In this document: piece by piece, positions 24,721 to 35,690 of the stretch
How the letters are laid out: each line of letters starts with the position of its first letter
How positions within the stretch are numbered: position 1 is the first letter of the stretch
The notes under the pieces: generated by a model
The model's input: the letters and a program-made list of their open reading frames with translations, nothing else
Databases searched by the model: none
What the model was told of the DNA's origin: nothing
Assembly (NCBI GenBank): GCA_013396525.1
Contig: VWYX01000257.1
Coordinates: forward strand, 496,001-560,000
Direction: 5' to 3'
Source of the DNA: Chaetorhynchus papuensis
Lineage: Eukaryota; Chordata; Aves; Passeriformes; Rhipiduridae
DNA length: 64,000 bases
Program-made: the position numbers and the translations under genes

Positions 24721-27700
24721 CTTTGATGTAGCACATGAAAGAGGAAGCTTACAACCACATAACCTACAGGAGAAAGTTTCATCTGAGCTTAAAATATCAT
24801 TTCTGATAAATCCCTTTATAACAATGCCAAATGCCACAGATTTTAACTCCCTGCAGTATATGGACCTTTAATTTAAAGGAAAAGTGTCAACAGATACATT
24901 TTACTGATTGAAGAAATTGGGTATGAGACTCACGCTCTAGTTATGTTGGTAAAACAGAAGTGTGGAAAAAGTAAAACTGTGAGCACATCTATGAGGAAAG
25001 ATCCTAGGCAGGAAATTGGTCTACAAGGACACGCTTCAACACACACCATGTAAAATGGCTGGAGATAATTAGTGGAAAATCTCCATTATGAAGAGCTATT
25101 CATCAGGAGATTACTAGGGAATCAGAGAGCAGAAATTAATGTAATCATGTATTTCATACAATCTGGGAATGGGAAAGAAATGAGTTCCAGAGTTTTCTTG
25201 TGCTATACCTGATTGGCCACTGATAATAAGCAGCAAAATTTATGATGGCATAATTTACAGAAACTCTTGCTTTAACTTCTGTGGGGACCCAATTGTATGA
25301 GATGAGAAGTCACTTCCCACTGTATACAAGAGTAGCACATGTGATCCAGTAAGACATTTATAAAATGCAACTGGAGGTCTTCCTTGGTTTTGACTGTAGG
25401 CCACTCAGTTAATGCTGTTAATCTGTAAACATGTCACTCACATAAAATTATATAATCATTTAGTAAGAGAGTGCAAGGAATAAATAGACATTTTTATATT
25501 TCTATATGCAAACTCATCAGCTGTGAAGAAATTTTACCATCTGTAGAGTCCAGGTCCTCTATTCTGGCCAGTGCTAACTGGGTCACGGTGAAATATGATT
25601 CTTCAGCACCGTCTTGTAGGCAAGAGGACCATTATAATCCTTAAATTTATAAAGAATAAAATATTAAGAGGTTGTAGGAAGTTATATTACAGCTGTACTT
25701 GGCAAAGTTGTGGACTAGTACTGAAGTGACCACTGGCTGTTTAGGGTAGTTAATGCTTACTAATTCTAAACACCCAACTTTTGGATGTCATTAAGCCAAT
25801 CTGTAGTGACACCATGGTACTGAGAAGCTGAGGTGATTTTAGCTTTGTACAAATCCTGACTTTACTTAACATTTCTGCCACGGGAAACTTAGATTTGGTA
25901 GTACCAGAGCACCTTGCTCCTTGCGTAAATGTGGAAGTCAGATGTTATAGAACAAAAAAAAAAAAGATGCAGGCTGCACTGGGACTGCTTATCAAGCCTC
26001 GGTATGGATTCTTCATCACTACAAATGTTTTAAGATGTTTATTCCCCTAAAAGTTGTACTGTAACTCACATGAGAATTAATTCTGAGAAAGTCTTTCATT
26101 CTGTGTTGTTTAGGCACCCAAGGGTCTATACTAGAATGAGCAGAGGAGAGACAACAGCCCTTCCTGGCCTTCTGTAAGTAAAGCCATCCTGGATATCTTT
26201 TTTTCAACAATAGGCCCCAGGTAGTTTAGCTAGAATTAAGAAGACAAATGGAAAAATGTCCTGTGACACTTGAAATACATATGGTCTAATCAGTTCTTCA
26301 GAGGAAGACTGTTGAGTATCATGTTACTGTTTATTTAGATGTGGTTATCATAAATAGATGGCACATCAAGGAATAGTAGAAAAATTCAGAATACAGAACT
26401 GCTAAAGAAGATTTACCCTCACTTTCTTTTTCTGCTATAAAAGAAAAATTAATTTTTTTTGTATATTCCTCAGAATATGTATCTTTTTATTTCTTTGGAA
26501 ATAAATAGGATTGTGTCAAGAAATAACTGACTTTATTACCAGTTTTTCTTCTGGAGGAAACAAATCAACACCTAAAGTTGTAGGGAAACCCACGGACTAA
26601 ACAGAGGTATTGTATTTTTCTCCAAGCAGCTTTGTGTTGTTGGTTTTGTTGTTTGTAGCAATTACTAATTTTGGAGCTTTTCAAGCATGATTAAATTATA
26701 AGATAAACATAGCAGGAAAAAACTTGTGTTTTATTTACAAAGAGTAGTTAATAACAGTTGACCAGTTATTTCTCCTGAACTGGGTTGCATTTCTTAATAC
26801 TAATTTTCCTCCAACAACAAACAGCAAGGGGCTTAATTTTCTTTACAGTTACCTAGATGCAAATTCAAATAGATATTTTAAATTAATAATTACATTGTTG
26901 TCAATGTCTAAATTTGCTAGACAAAATAATCTGATTCAGACATTTTTGTGTGGATTAATGGGTGCATTAAGAATTCACTGCAGTTATGTATCAAGTCTGC
27001 CACTGCTGTGAATATCATAATCACAGTAAATGTATAAATCCAATGTGATGCTTTCAGAATTAAAATGAAACTATTTTACGAGAACTAGAACCAGAGAGGT
27101 AAACAGGAATTTGTATGCCATAAATGAAATTAATGTCAAAACCTTTATTGTAAGATGCGCAATTCTGTAATAAACATTTCTTGGTGTATGGAATAGAAGT
27201 TCAAAGTGGTTTAATTTTCTTTCTTTCACTGACTCAGAGGTGAGTTCAGAAGCTTCACAGAATTGCTACCCCTCCCAATTCCCTCCGTTCTAAAAACTAA
27301 AGCAGGTGTTTCTCAGGCATTGATCACTTTTAAATTTCAGACTAAATGTGATTCATGTAAAAAAAAACTAGAGTGAAACTACAGCATTTTCTTGTTTGAG
27401 TGTTCTCACTTTGCAATTGTCACTTAGAAGCTGATGTACTGAATATTCTCAGTTGAACACCAGCTGAGGTAGTGATTTTCTTGTACGCTTGGCATTGGCC
27501 CAGGAAACCATGATTACTCTTTGATTACTCTTTTTTGCTATAAAATGAAGGAATTATTTGGTAATAAGTGATTGTGAAATATTCAACCATGTTCATAATT
27601 TTAAAAAATAGTCCAGAGAAAAAGGGAAATAGCTAACCTTTTAGAAAAGATCACCATGAAATTTTCTGCTTGGCACAGGACTTTTACATGCAGGAATACA

Positions 27701-28654
27701 ATATTGCTAATCCAGTGTATATTGTATTACAGAGAAAGAAACATAGAAGTTAAGTGCTTGGACAGTACTCATTTTATATGCAAGGTTAATAGTACTGTCC
27801 TGACATCAGCTTCCTTTGCCTGAAACACTGCATATTTTTCTTTACTGGCTATTAATAAGCATTGTTCCAAGATGAGTCTAGCCAAAGTCAATGGATACTG
27901 AAAGCAGAAATTTGAAATTAAAACACTTAAAATCATATGTATAATAGTAGCTGAAAATATTTCCACCTACTATTTCCCAACAAGCAATAGGACATGCAAA
28001 CAGGCCACAGCAAAACCCACAGGTTTTCATTGTAGGTAAGGAAGATGCTGAACTCAGGAAGACAGAACTGTCACAGGATTTAACACATTAAGTAGTCAGT
28101 CAAGTGTATGTCCACTGACAAAGCTAAAACGAACCAAAGAAAGTTCTAGTACATGCAGAGGGCTGGTGTGATTTAGTCAAAAACAAGTGCCACTAATGGC
28201 ATGGCAGGGCAAACAGTACAGGAGCAGAAAGCAAATCTCAAGCATACCAGTAAGGACTCAATAACAAAAGCCAGGAGCATGATTACAACTAAAATGCAAA
28301 GAGCAGCAAAGAATTGCAGTGCTCATGAAATGTATGGGGTAGATCTCCTTCAAAAACTAATCCTAGAGGCAAAGCTCTAGGATCAGCTTCTGACTTGTCT
28401 GCTTGTCAGGACTTGATGTGATCAGCTACGGAGCTGTTTAGCCCAGGAAGTAACTCCCAGAGCAATCTGACTGGAGGACACCATAGGATGTGAGCCTTAA
28501 CACATTGATGCTACTTGGATTTCTCAGTGGCACAAGTGAGCAACAGCACCTCTCAGCTCCACAGTGTATTTTGCAGCTGAGCATGGTTTTAGAGGGAGCA
28601 GAGTAAAGAGTTTAAAACCAAACAAAGCAGAAATTCTACTCTGGACTTGTGGCA
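24721..28654. other. no gene seen
   Basis: AT-rich intergenic DNA with only chance open frames. The stretch at about 26640-27180 is AT-rich with many TAATTA-like words and no repeat I recognise. That leaves it open as a non-coding conserved element, which the sequence alone cannot show. Confidence 0.4.
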
Positions 28655-28870
28655 GTATTTCCACCTGCATATGAGGAAGAACTTTTTTACTGTGCAGGTG
28701 ACCAAGCCCTGTAACAGATTGCTCAGAGCAGTTGCAAAGCCTCCCTCACTGCAGATATTCAAGAACAATCCCGTGCCACGTGTTCTAGGATGGCCCTGCT
28801 TGAGCAAAGAGGTTGCCCCAGATGATCCACTGTGGTCCTTTTCAACCTTACCTATTTTGTGATTCTGTGA
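28655..28870 (+). mobile_element. CR1 LINE, short 3' end
   Basis: Sense CR1 3' segment. The order is ATGAGGAAGAACTTTTTTACTG, then AACAGATTGCTCAGAG, GGCCCTGCTTGAGCAAAGAGG, CAGATGATCCACTGTGGTCC, and the tail TTTTGTGATTCTGTGA at 28855-28870. Confidence 0.92.
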
Positions 28871-30779
28871 ATACCACTTGAAACATTAATTCCATAACGA
28901 AAATCTGGTTTTAGACACTTTGACTATAAAGTATGTTTTGCTAAAGTTTGTTTCTGGAAATTTTAGTCATTGAAGCAGCTCCATTACTTAACACTGGGCC
29001 AGACCAGCTAAATTCAAATGAAACATTATACAGTAGAGAAAAATTGAGTTGGTTGCAGCAGACCAAAGTTTTCAGTTGTCATTACATTTTGGTAATCTGA
29101 AATGATCCTTTAATATCATAGTACTTATTTGCATATAACTTGTCATCCTCCTCTAGAAGCAAGAAAAGTAATATTTTTAAATACCTTAAGACGATATTGA
29201 AAGCTTTTATATTTTTAACTCTTACCTGTGTAGAATGCAACCATGTTTACATTGAGAGGTTCTGAGAACTGGAAAAGAATCACCAGTATGGGTATGGAAA
29301 GCAACTTACTTCACCTATCCATCTACAAGTTTTAATTTTCAGTGTTGGAGACAGCTCCTTTGTTGAGTGACAGCTGCATCCAGATGGACTCTTTTATCCA
29401 CCACTTGATAGAAAGAGTCCACCTCAGCAGGGGTGCTAACGTGGGACTGGGTGGGAAGCTGGGAGGGGTTCAGCACAGACTTTCTACCCTTCTTTGTAAT
29501 TGAGAAGAGGAATACCTGGAATGGTAAGTGTCCCATTACAGAAACAAATGTTTTCAAACATTTGATGATGAAGAGATAAAAAGTAATGACCAGCAGAATA
29601 GTGGACTTCTCACATTTGTATCAGTGATGGCAGGTGAGATTAGCAAGATACACAACTGGAAGTGGCTCATCTGTTGTGTATGGCACAAATGGAATCCTGT
29701 GGAAACAAAGAGATGCAGTATGAAATCAGAAGTGTGATAGTGCTGGCTAACATAGATGTTATTATATTGAGAAAAACAACTTGTTTAAGTGAACAACTTA
29801 CTCCATCTTTATTTGCTTAAAATTACAGTTTAGAATGTACCAAAGATAGTGTGAAGTACCACAACAGTTATTCCTGGCAAACTTACCACTGTGAGTAGTA
29901 AAAATGACAGTCATTACAGAGGTAGTGTAGTATCTTCTGCAAATAGAAATTATAAAGTCAAGGAGAATGACAACAGCAGTGCATGTAAAAGAAACTGTCT
30001 CGCACCTTTGGGAAGGGCTAATTACTCTGCAGCAGGCTGTGCACACCGAGTGATCAGAAGGGGTCAGCATGTGACAGTATGCCATACCAGCTCTGTTTGG
30101 AACATCACACAAATATTCTGGCACATCTCAGATACAGATCAGAGAATGGATAATTAATTCCATTTCGACTACTGTGCTGTATCTTTAGGTGCAAAAGGTC
30201 TAAAATAATCTTTAAGTATTCTATGCAATGAACTGTAAATTGTGAAAGTAATAAGACCCACGAAGAATTCCCAGAACAGACAATAAGTTACAATGGCTCA
30301 GTTCACATATGAATAGTTCCAGCTGCTTTTTTGAGGAAATGGTATCAAAGTGACACATCAGCCTCTTACCCTCCTGCCATGAATGGATTAGTGAAATGAT
30401 TCATTCAGCCATTTGAGAAAGCAATCTGTGCTCCATTCCTGCATGGTATTAAGCTAGCTAGCTCAAGCTAGTTACCAACACAATAATCTTCTGTCTGTAG
30501 AAAGGCACTCTGGCACTACCCTTTGTAGGACTTAATTTAAGACCTCACCAGGATGTCCTAATCCTTAATGTACAGAAGGATACTGAAAATAAATATTATG
30601 ACTGAATAGTTACAGCTGAAAACATCAGAACAAGCAGCTTTCATGTTAAAAAAAAAAAAAAAAAAAGGATCTTTTGGAAGCATTTGGAAAGGTGGCGTAA
30701 TTAGGACAGAGACTGATCCCAACCTCTGCTTCACTAAGCTGAAATCTCATAGAACTAATTAGGTTGTGAAGAAGACATG
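28871..30779. other. no gene seen; poly-A run follows
   Basis: No supported gene. An A-run at about 30647-30666 with no recognisable retrotransposed body just upstream is treated as a simple repeat and not as a processed-transcript tail. Confidence 0.4.
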
Positions 30780-30970
30780 GAATGTTAAGGCTGAAAGAGA
30801 TCTCTTAAGGTCGTGTAGCCCAATGCAAAATGAATTATATCTTTATCATTCCCAACCTGCTCTTTAAAACTTTAGCTAGCTTGGTTTTAAACAACCTCTG
30901 CAGCCTCATTAATTGTATTCCAACACTTCAACACCTTCAACATTCAAAAGTGAAAGGAATAAGAGAGATT
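30780..30970 (-). mobile_element. ancient CR1-like LINE, left part
   Basis: Reversed, strongly diverged old CR1 text (GGCTGAAAGAGATCTCTTAAG, then an AACCTGCTCTTTAAAACTTT-type stretch). It is cut at about 30970 by LTR sequence. The probable continuation is at 31894. Confidence 0.5.
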
Positions 30971-31054
30971 TGTCTTTACAAACAAACTGTGGGTTTGCTG
31001 GTGGGTAAAAGCTAGATACTGATAGGTCAAAGAAACAATAGGACGAATTCCACT
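30971..31054 (+). mobile_element. truncated copy of an LTR (first about 84 bp)
   Basis: Begins TGTCTTTACAAACAAACTGT and matches the first bases of the longer LTR at 31537 (TGTCTTTACAAACAAACCGT), with modest divergence. It stops where the solo LTR at 31055 was inserted. A purine-rich stretch precedes it, as for a 3' LTR. Endogenous retrovirus remnant with no coding capacity. Confidence 0.7.
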
Positions 31055-31506
31055 TGATGCCTTGAGAGGCAACCTGAAAACAGAGACTAGACAGGAGTAA
31101 GGGAATAAAGGTAGGTATTTATTTGAAAGGCCTTCAAAGGTACACCCTGGGGAGCCAGAGGCTACTGCCAAAATGGACCCCAAGATTGATAACAGGTTAG
31201 GAGTTCTTCACACTTTTTTAAGTTTAGTTCATTTGCATATCAGGGTTAATTCTCCAGTTAAAGCTCCAGTATAATGATGTAATTTCCCCAAGCTTGCCCC
31301 CCGCCCCGCAACCCGCTTTAGATACTTTCCGTTTATACTTTTGGGTCTAGGACGGTCTAGGTGTCCTTGAAGAGCAGGCCTGGAGAGGCTTTTTTATGAC
31401 TACTCAGCACGAGAGAGCAGAAGTTAACAGGCTACAAGAAGCTTCAGAGTTACACACTAAGCAGTATAGGATTTGAAAAATATGGAAGTTAAAACCTAAG
31501 GCATCA
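31055..31506 (-). mobile_element. solo LTR with 4-bp target duplication
   Basis: The 452-bp element has perfect 9-bp terminal inverted repeats (TGATGCCTT at 31055-31063, AAGGCATCA at 31498-31506). It is flanked by CACT on both sides (31051-31054 and 31507-31510). Orientation is minus, judged from an AATAAA signal readable only on that strand (near 31117-31124). A 4-bp duplication is usual for ERV1/gammaretrovirus-like elements. No internal viral genes remain. Confidence 0.85.
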
Positions 31507-31536
31507 CACTGATTGATGGAAGGAGTGGGAGGGATT

Positions 31537-31893
31537 TGTCTTTACAAACAAACCGTGGGTTTGCTGATAGGTAAAGATAGATGTTGAGAGATGAAAGAAG
31601 CAATGGGAAGAACCATAAATTCCATAAGAATAAAATAAAGGAGGGGTTATACATTAGAAGAGGGTCTGTATTAAGCGATTCGGGAAGCCTGTACCTCTCA
31701 AGTACCTCAGCCAATGGGGAAAGAGAGAGGAAAATGTTGGGAATTTAGGATAAATAGGAGGCTGCGCCCTCCAAAAATTTGAGAGACCCAGGGGAATGCC
31801 CCATGGCCTCTCCCTTTATTCAAATAAAGTAACAGGACTCTGTCTCCTTTTTGGACATAAACCTCTGGTGCTTGTGGATTAATTTTCCTGACA
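31537..31893 (+). mobile_element. LTR of an endogenous retrovirus, ERVL-like
   Basis: The 357-bp LTR starts TGTC and ends GACA. A purine-rich tract (GGAAGGAGTGGGAGGGA) lies immediately upstream, as expected before a 3' LTR. Inside are a TATA-like GGATAAATAGG near 31750 and an AATAAA signal near 31822. No clear target duplication was found at its outer edges. Only remnants remain, with no open viral gene. Confidence 0.7.
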
Positions 31894-33900
31894 AAAGTTT
31901 GCTTTTTCAGAACAAATATAAACAGACTATATTCCTAATTTCTTTCAGTCCTTACTTTCTACAACTCTAGTCATTCCTTTGTTTTTCTCTGGACTCTTGC
32001 TAGTTGATACATTACCTCGTTCAGAGCCACGAATTGAACATGGCATTGCATTAGATGAGTCTCCAGAGCCATATGATGTGTGTCTATTTCCTGTGTCAAG
32101 CAGATTGTGCATCCACTCCACTATTGCTGGGGTGTTTGTAACACCACTGAATGTTGGTAATACACCAGGAGTCTCACATCCTTCTTTGCAGAACAGTCAC
32201 CTGAGCACTCTATTGTTCTCCATCCTATATTTGATTATTTTTGCCTGAGGGTAGCATCTTTTCCCTGTTGAGTTTTATCCTTTTTTTTGTTTCCTCCAAA
32301 CGATTTCTCTGATTTACTTTTTTAAATTCTAATCCTGACTAAACACAGCTAAAATCTCTTCCATTTCTGAGCAAAGTTGAAGTTTCTATTTAACTACTCA
32401 GGTAGCTTTTGAAATAGTGAAGCATACTGAACCCTGCCCCTGCAGGACTCCAGTTAATATGCTGTCCAGACAGTCAATAACAACTCTATTGGTACAGTTT
32501 TGCATTACAGTAGTTTCATCCAGGTCATCTTTCTCCAGGTTATTTATTAGGCTCTCACATACAGGAATATCAAACCTGTTACTTAAGTCAGTATACAAAA
32601 CATCAACCAGTTCTTCATCTGTAAAACCAATTAATCTGACACAGAAAAGAACTGAACTAGCTAGCTATGATTTGTTTTATGCTGGCTGTAACTTTTGTTC
32701 TTTCTGATTCTTATGAGTCGTTTGTTCCAGCATTTTTACAGGAAAAGACTGACTGGTTTATCATTTCCTGATTTATCTTTCCCATTTTAAATGTTTTCCC
32801 TTTTCTAATCTCTCATTACATTTTAGGATTTTTCAAAGCTAGCTGCTAATTACTTCACCCATATCCTAGACAGAGGTTTCTTAGGTTCAGACAGTTTGAG
32901 AGTTCACAATTCAAAGTATTTTCTAATCTACTCGTGCTTATTCTTGGCTGAATACTTACTCCTTTAGCTATGGGTCTTGTGCTACCATCTGATTGCAACT
33001 GATCTTCATGGTAGAAGCTGATGCAAAAAAAAGGCATTGAACTATCAGATCTGTTAATAACTTTCTTGTGTATTGATCAGTGGGCTAATTATTTTCTTAG
33101 TATGGTATTGCTAATGTATTTAAATTTTTTTGTGTGTCTTGGCCACTCTGATTTTTGTACCTTTTTATTTATGCCATATATTTTTATTTCTTCCTTGGTA
33201 ATTTGACCTATTTTGCACTTTCTCTGTGTTTTCTTGTTAAAGAAGAACTAATGGTTTAACCAGGTTGGTCTCTTCGTACAATTACTGTCTGTCCTACACA
33301 ATGAAAGAGTTCACATTTGTGTACACACATTATTGAGGAACTGGTAGTTTGCCCCTAATTTCTGCCTGCTTTTACTTCCCAAAGGTCTTGAATTCCTATT
33401 TTCTATTTCCTCCTTCTTAGGTTTTCTCCTAACCTCACATTTTCAACCAGTTCCTCAGTTGTTTAAAAATGTATATTGTAGAAGATTCCTTCAAGGTGCT
33501 TTCTCCTGCTGCATCAAAAATTTTTCACAGACTGGACAGTCTATGTCCCATTGTGTTCTTTTCCCAACAAATAACAAGCCTAATTAATAATCTATATTAT
33601 TATCAAATAGTTCCTCTTAACCACTTGTCTACATGCCCACAATTAGTTATAACTTTTGGGTTGCTGATCTGTGATAGGTTCTCACAGTGGTAACACCCAT
33701 ATATATTTCCTTTATTTTTTGTCCTGAGATCTTCAGCATAAGATGTCCCTCTACCATCTGCAGCTCATAGCAAAAATAAGTCTTTGCTTATTTCCTTATC
33801 TATGTCATTTAACAACAGGTTTTACCCCATTCTAGTTTTCTGAAAAATAACACAATCTGTTACTCCAATTTGATGATAATTTGAATCATGTATTGGGATT
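31894..33900 (-). mobile_element. ancient CR1-like LINE, main body
   Basis: The plus-strand text follows the reversed order of old amniote CR1 ORF2. It has TCTCTGGACTCTTGCTAG, then TGAACATGGCATTGCATTAG, the TTTTGCCTGAGGGTAGCAT region, CCCTGCAGGACTCCAG-like words, the TTTGTTCCAGCATTTTTACAGG region, and AAGCTGATGCAAAAAAAAGGCATTG-type sequence. It then fades out toward 33.9 kb. Frames are fully decayed. The family is identified by eye and the right edge is soft. Confidence 0.55.
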
Positions 33901-34296
33901 TAAAGGTCTTTAGACACAGTTGTATTTAAGTGGAGAATTGAGGAAAGGGGGTGTTCATCTTCTAAACATCAGGTGAAGACTGAAGATTCGTGACTGCTTA
34001 TACTAAGCATGCCCTGTCAGGGGTTCTGTTTATTTTAAGATACCCTCATCATCTTGTAAATTTTTATACTGCAAAGACTCAGCAGATTCCCTAATCCTTC
34101 TTATGCTACAGTGGGGGTCAGCAAGTTCTCAGCCGAAAAGACCTGTCTGACAAATCCCAGTGCAACGTCCATAAATTTCTGGGGTGTCATCTCCTAGCCC
34201 TTGAAGCAGTCTGTGGACTCAGGTATATCATAACAGGGGATTCCAGCTTTGCTGTGTGTTCTCTGCTGGCGTAGTGGTGGCAGGAGCTGCCTTCTC

Positions 34297-34430
34297 TAAT
34301 ATCCTGAATTGGAAGGGACTAAAAAGGATCACTGAAGTCTAACTCCTGGCCCCAAGAGGTCACGCCCAAGAATCACACATGTGCCTGAGCACCCTCTGTT
34401 ATCTACTCCAGGCCAGACAGGCCTCAGGGG
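34297..34430 (-). mobile_element. CR1 LINE fragment
   Basis: Contains AATTGGAAGGGACTAAAAAG, GTCTAACTCCTGGCCC and CAAGAATCACACATGTGCC in the reversed CR1 order, but lacks the clean terminal octamer tail. Confidence 0.8.
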
Positions 34431-35319
34431 ATGACTCCACTCAGGAACAATGAAGTGACTATAGGAATCCCCATCTCCCTTCAGAGCAGAAGCAGGAGCA
34501 GGAAGGGGTATGCATAGATAGTGCTCCTCTGTAGCCAAGCTATTCATGTGCCTTAGTCTGAAAGAAGTCATCTGTGAATTCTTTTGTTCACACAGCTCTT
34601 TCACTAAGTGGTTGTTTCCTCTCACAGCTCACATTTCTTATTTAGGCTTAGAAATTACACACCCTCAGTCAGTTATACCTAATTTATGATTGCAGTATTT
34701 CCTTAGAACCACATGACTGGAAATTTCCTTTTTAAGTTCTAAATACATGTCCAAGGGGTTTTTTAAAGAACATTTTTGCAGCAGGTATACAGCAGGCACT
34801 AGGATATAATATCTATGCTTTAATCATACCCTAGATAAAGTTAGCTCTCAATGTCCCAGAAGAACTCTAGAATGCTTTATTCAGATCAGGTAGATTTTCT
34901 ATCACGTTATTTGTTAGGCTAAGAATGAGTTTCTAAGATAGACATTGAATAATCAACTGATTTTCAAATGTGACACCTGATAGTTCCTAATGAACTTACT
35001 GGCAGCTGTTAATTACTGTTGCCCAAAATCAAAGTATGCATTTAGAAAAATAAATATGGATAGAAGATACTAATTTAAATTTCCATTAGAAAACCGACAG
35101 TTTTTAAGGAGCTATAATATAACTATACAATGAGTTACCACACACAAAAAACTTCTCTTGCACCCTAAGAATAAATAATGAACTTTCCATGTAACACATT
35201 CTATTATTAGAAGGAAAATTTACTTGAAACTGTCCCTATTTAAGTAATTTGCACAGGGCACTAGCTCAGAAGCATTCTGGTTTCTTTAATCTTTCTCAAT
35301 CTTTATATGGTGCAGCTGA

Positions 35320-35690
35320 AATTTTTACTCGTGCTTTTTTTTTTAAAAAAAAAAATTACGGTGCTGTAATTAAAACCAAACCAAAGAGTCCAAACTAAAT
35401 CCAGTAGGTGATTTTTGAAGACATGCTTCCTCTGCTTGACTGTCAATGGACGCAGAGAGCCCAGACCCAGCTCCTGACCTTTAAAGACATTCTGCACAGA
35501 AAGAGGTACTGGGCTTCCTGAAGTTAGCACCTCTTTGAAGAGTTTGCAGGCTTTTATACAAGTTAGAGCAAACAAAAAGTTGCACACAACTTGTTCATTG
35601 GTCAGCTTGACCAATGCATTTCTGCACATGCTCCAACTGTTCACTACATAGAGGCAATCTGAAATTAGCATGTCAGGTTCCTCTCAGGGG
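35320..35690 (-). promoter_or_regulatory. minus-strand CCAAT/TATA promoter-like block, possibly a solo LTR
   Basis: Read on the minus strand: a palindromic double CCAAT box (arms 35596-35604 and 35608-35616, spacer GCT), then a strong TATAAAAG (35558-35551) about 40 bp downstream. This spacing is that of a polymerase II promoter starting near 35525. Solo LTRs often look like this, but no terminal repeats or target duplication were found, so the origin is open. A long T/A run sits at 35333-35354. Confidence 0.4.

Noticed and set aside
30647..30666. Poly-A run as the tail of a processed pseudogene
   Set aside because: No recognisable coding sequence, polyadenylation signal at the right spacing, or target duplication was found next to it.
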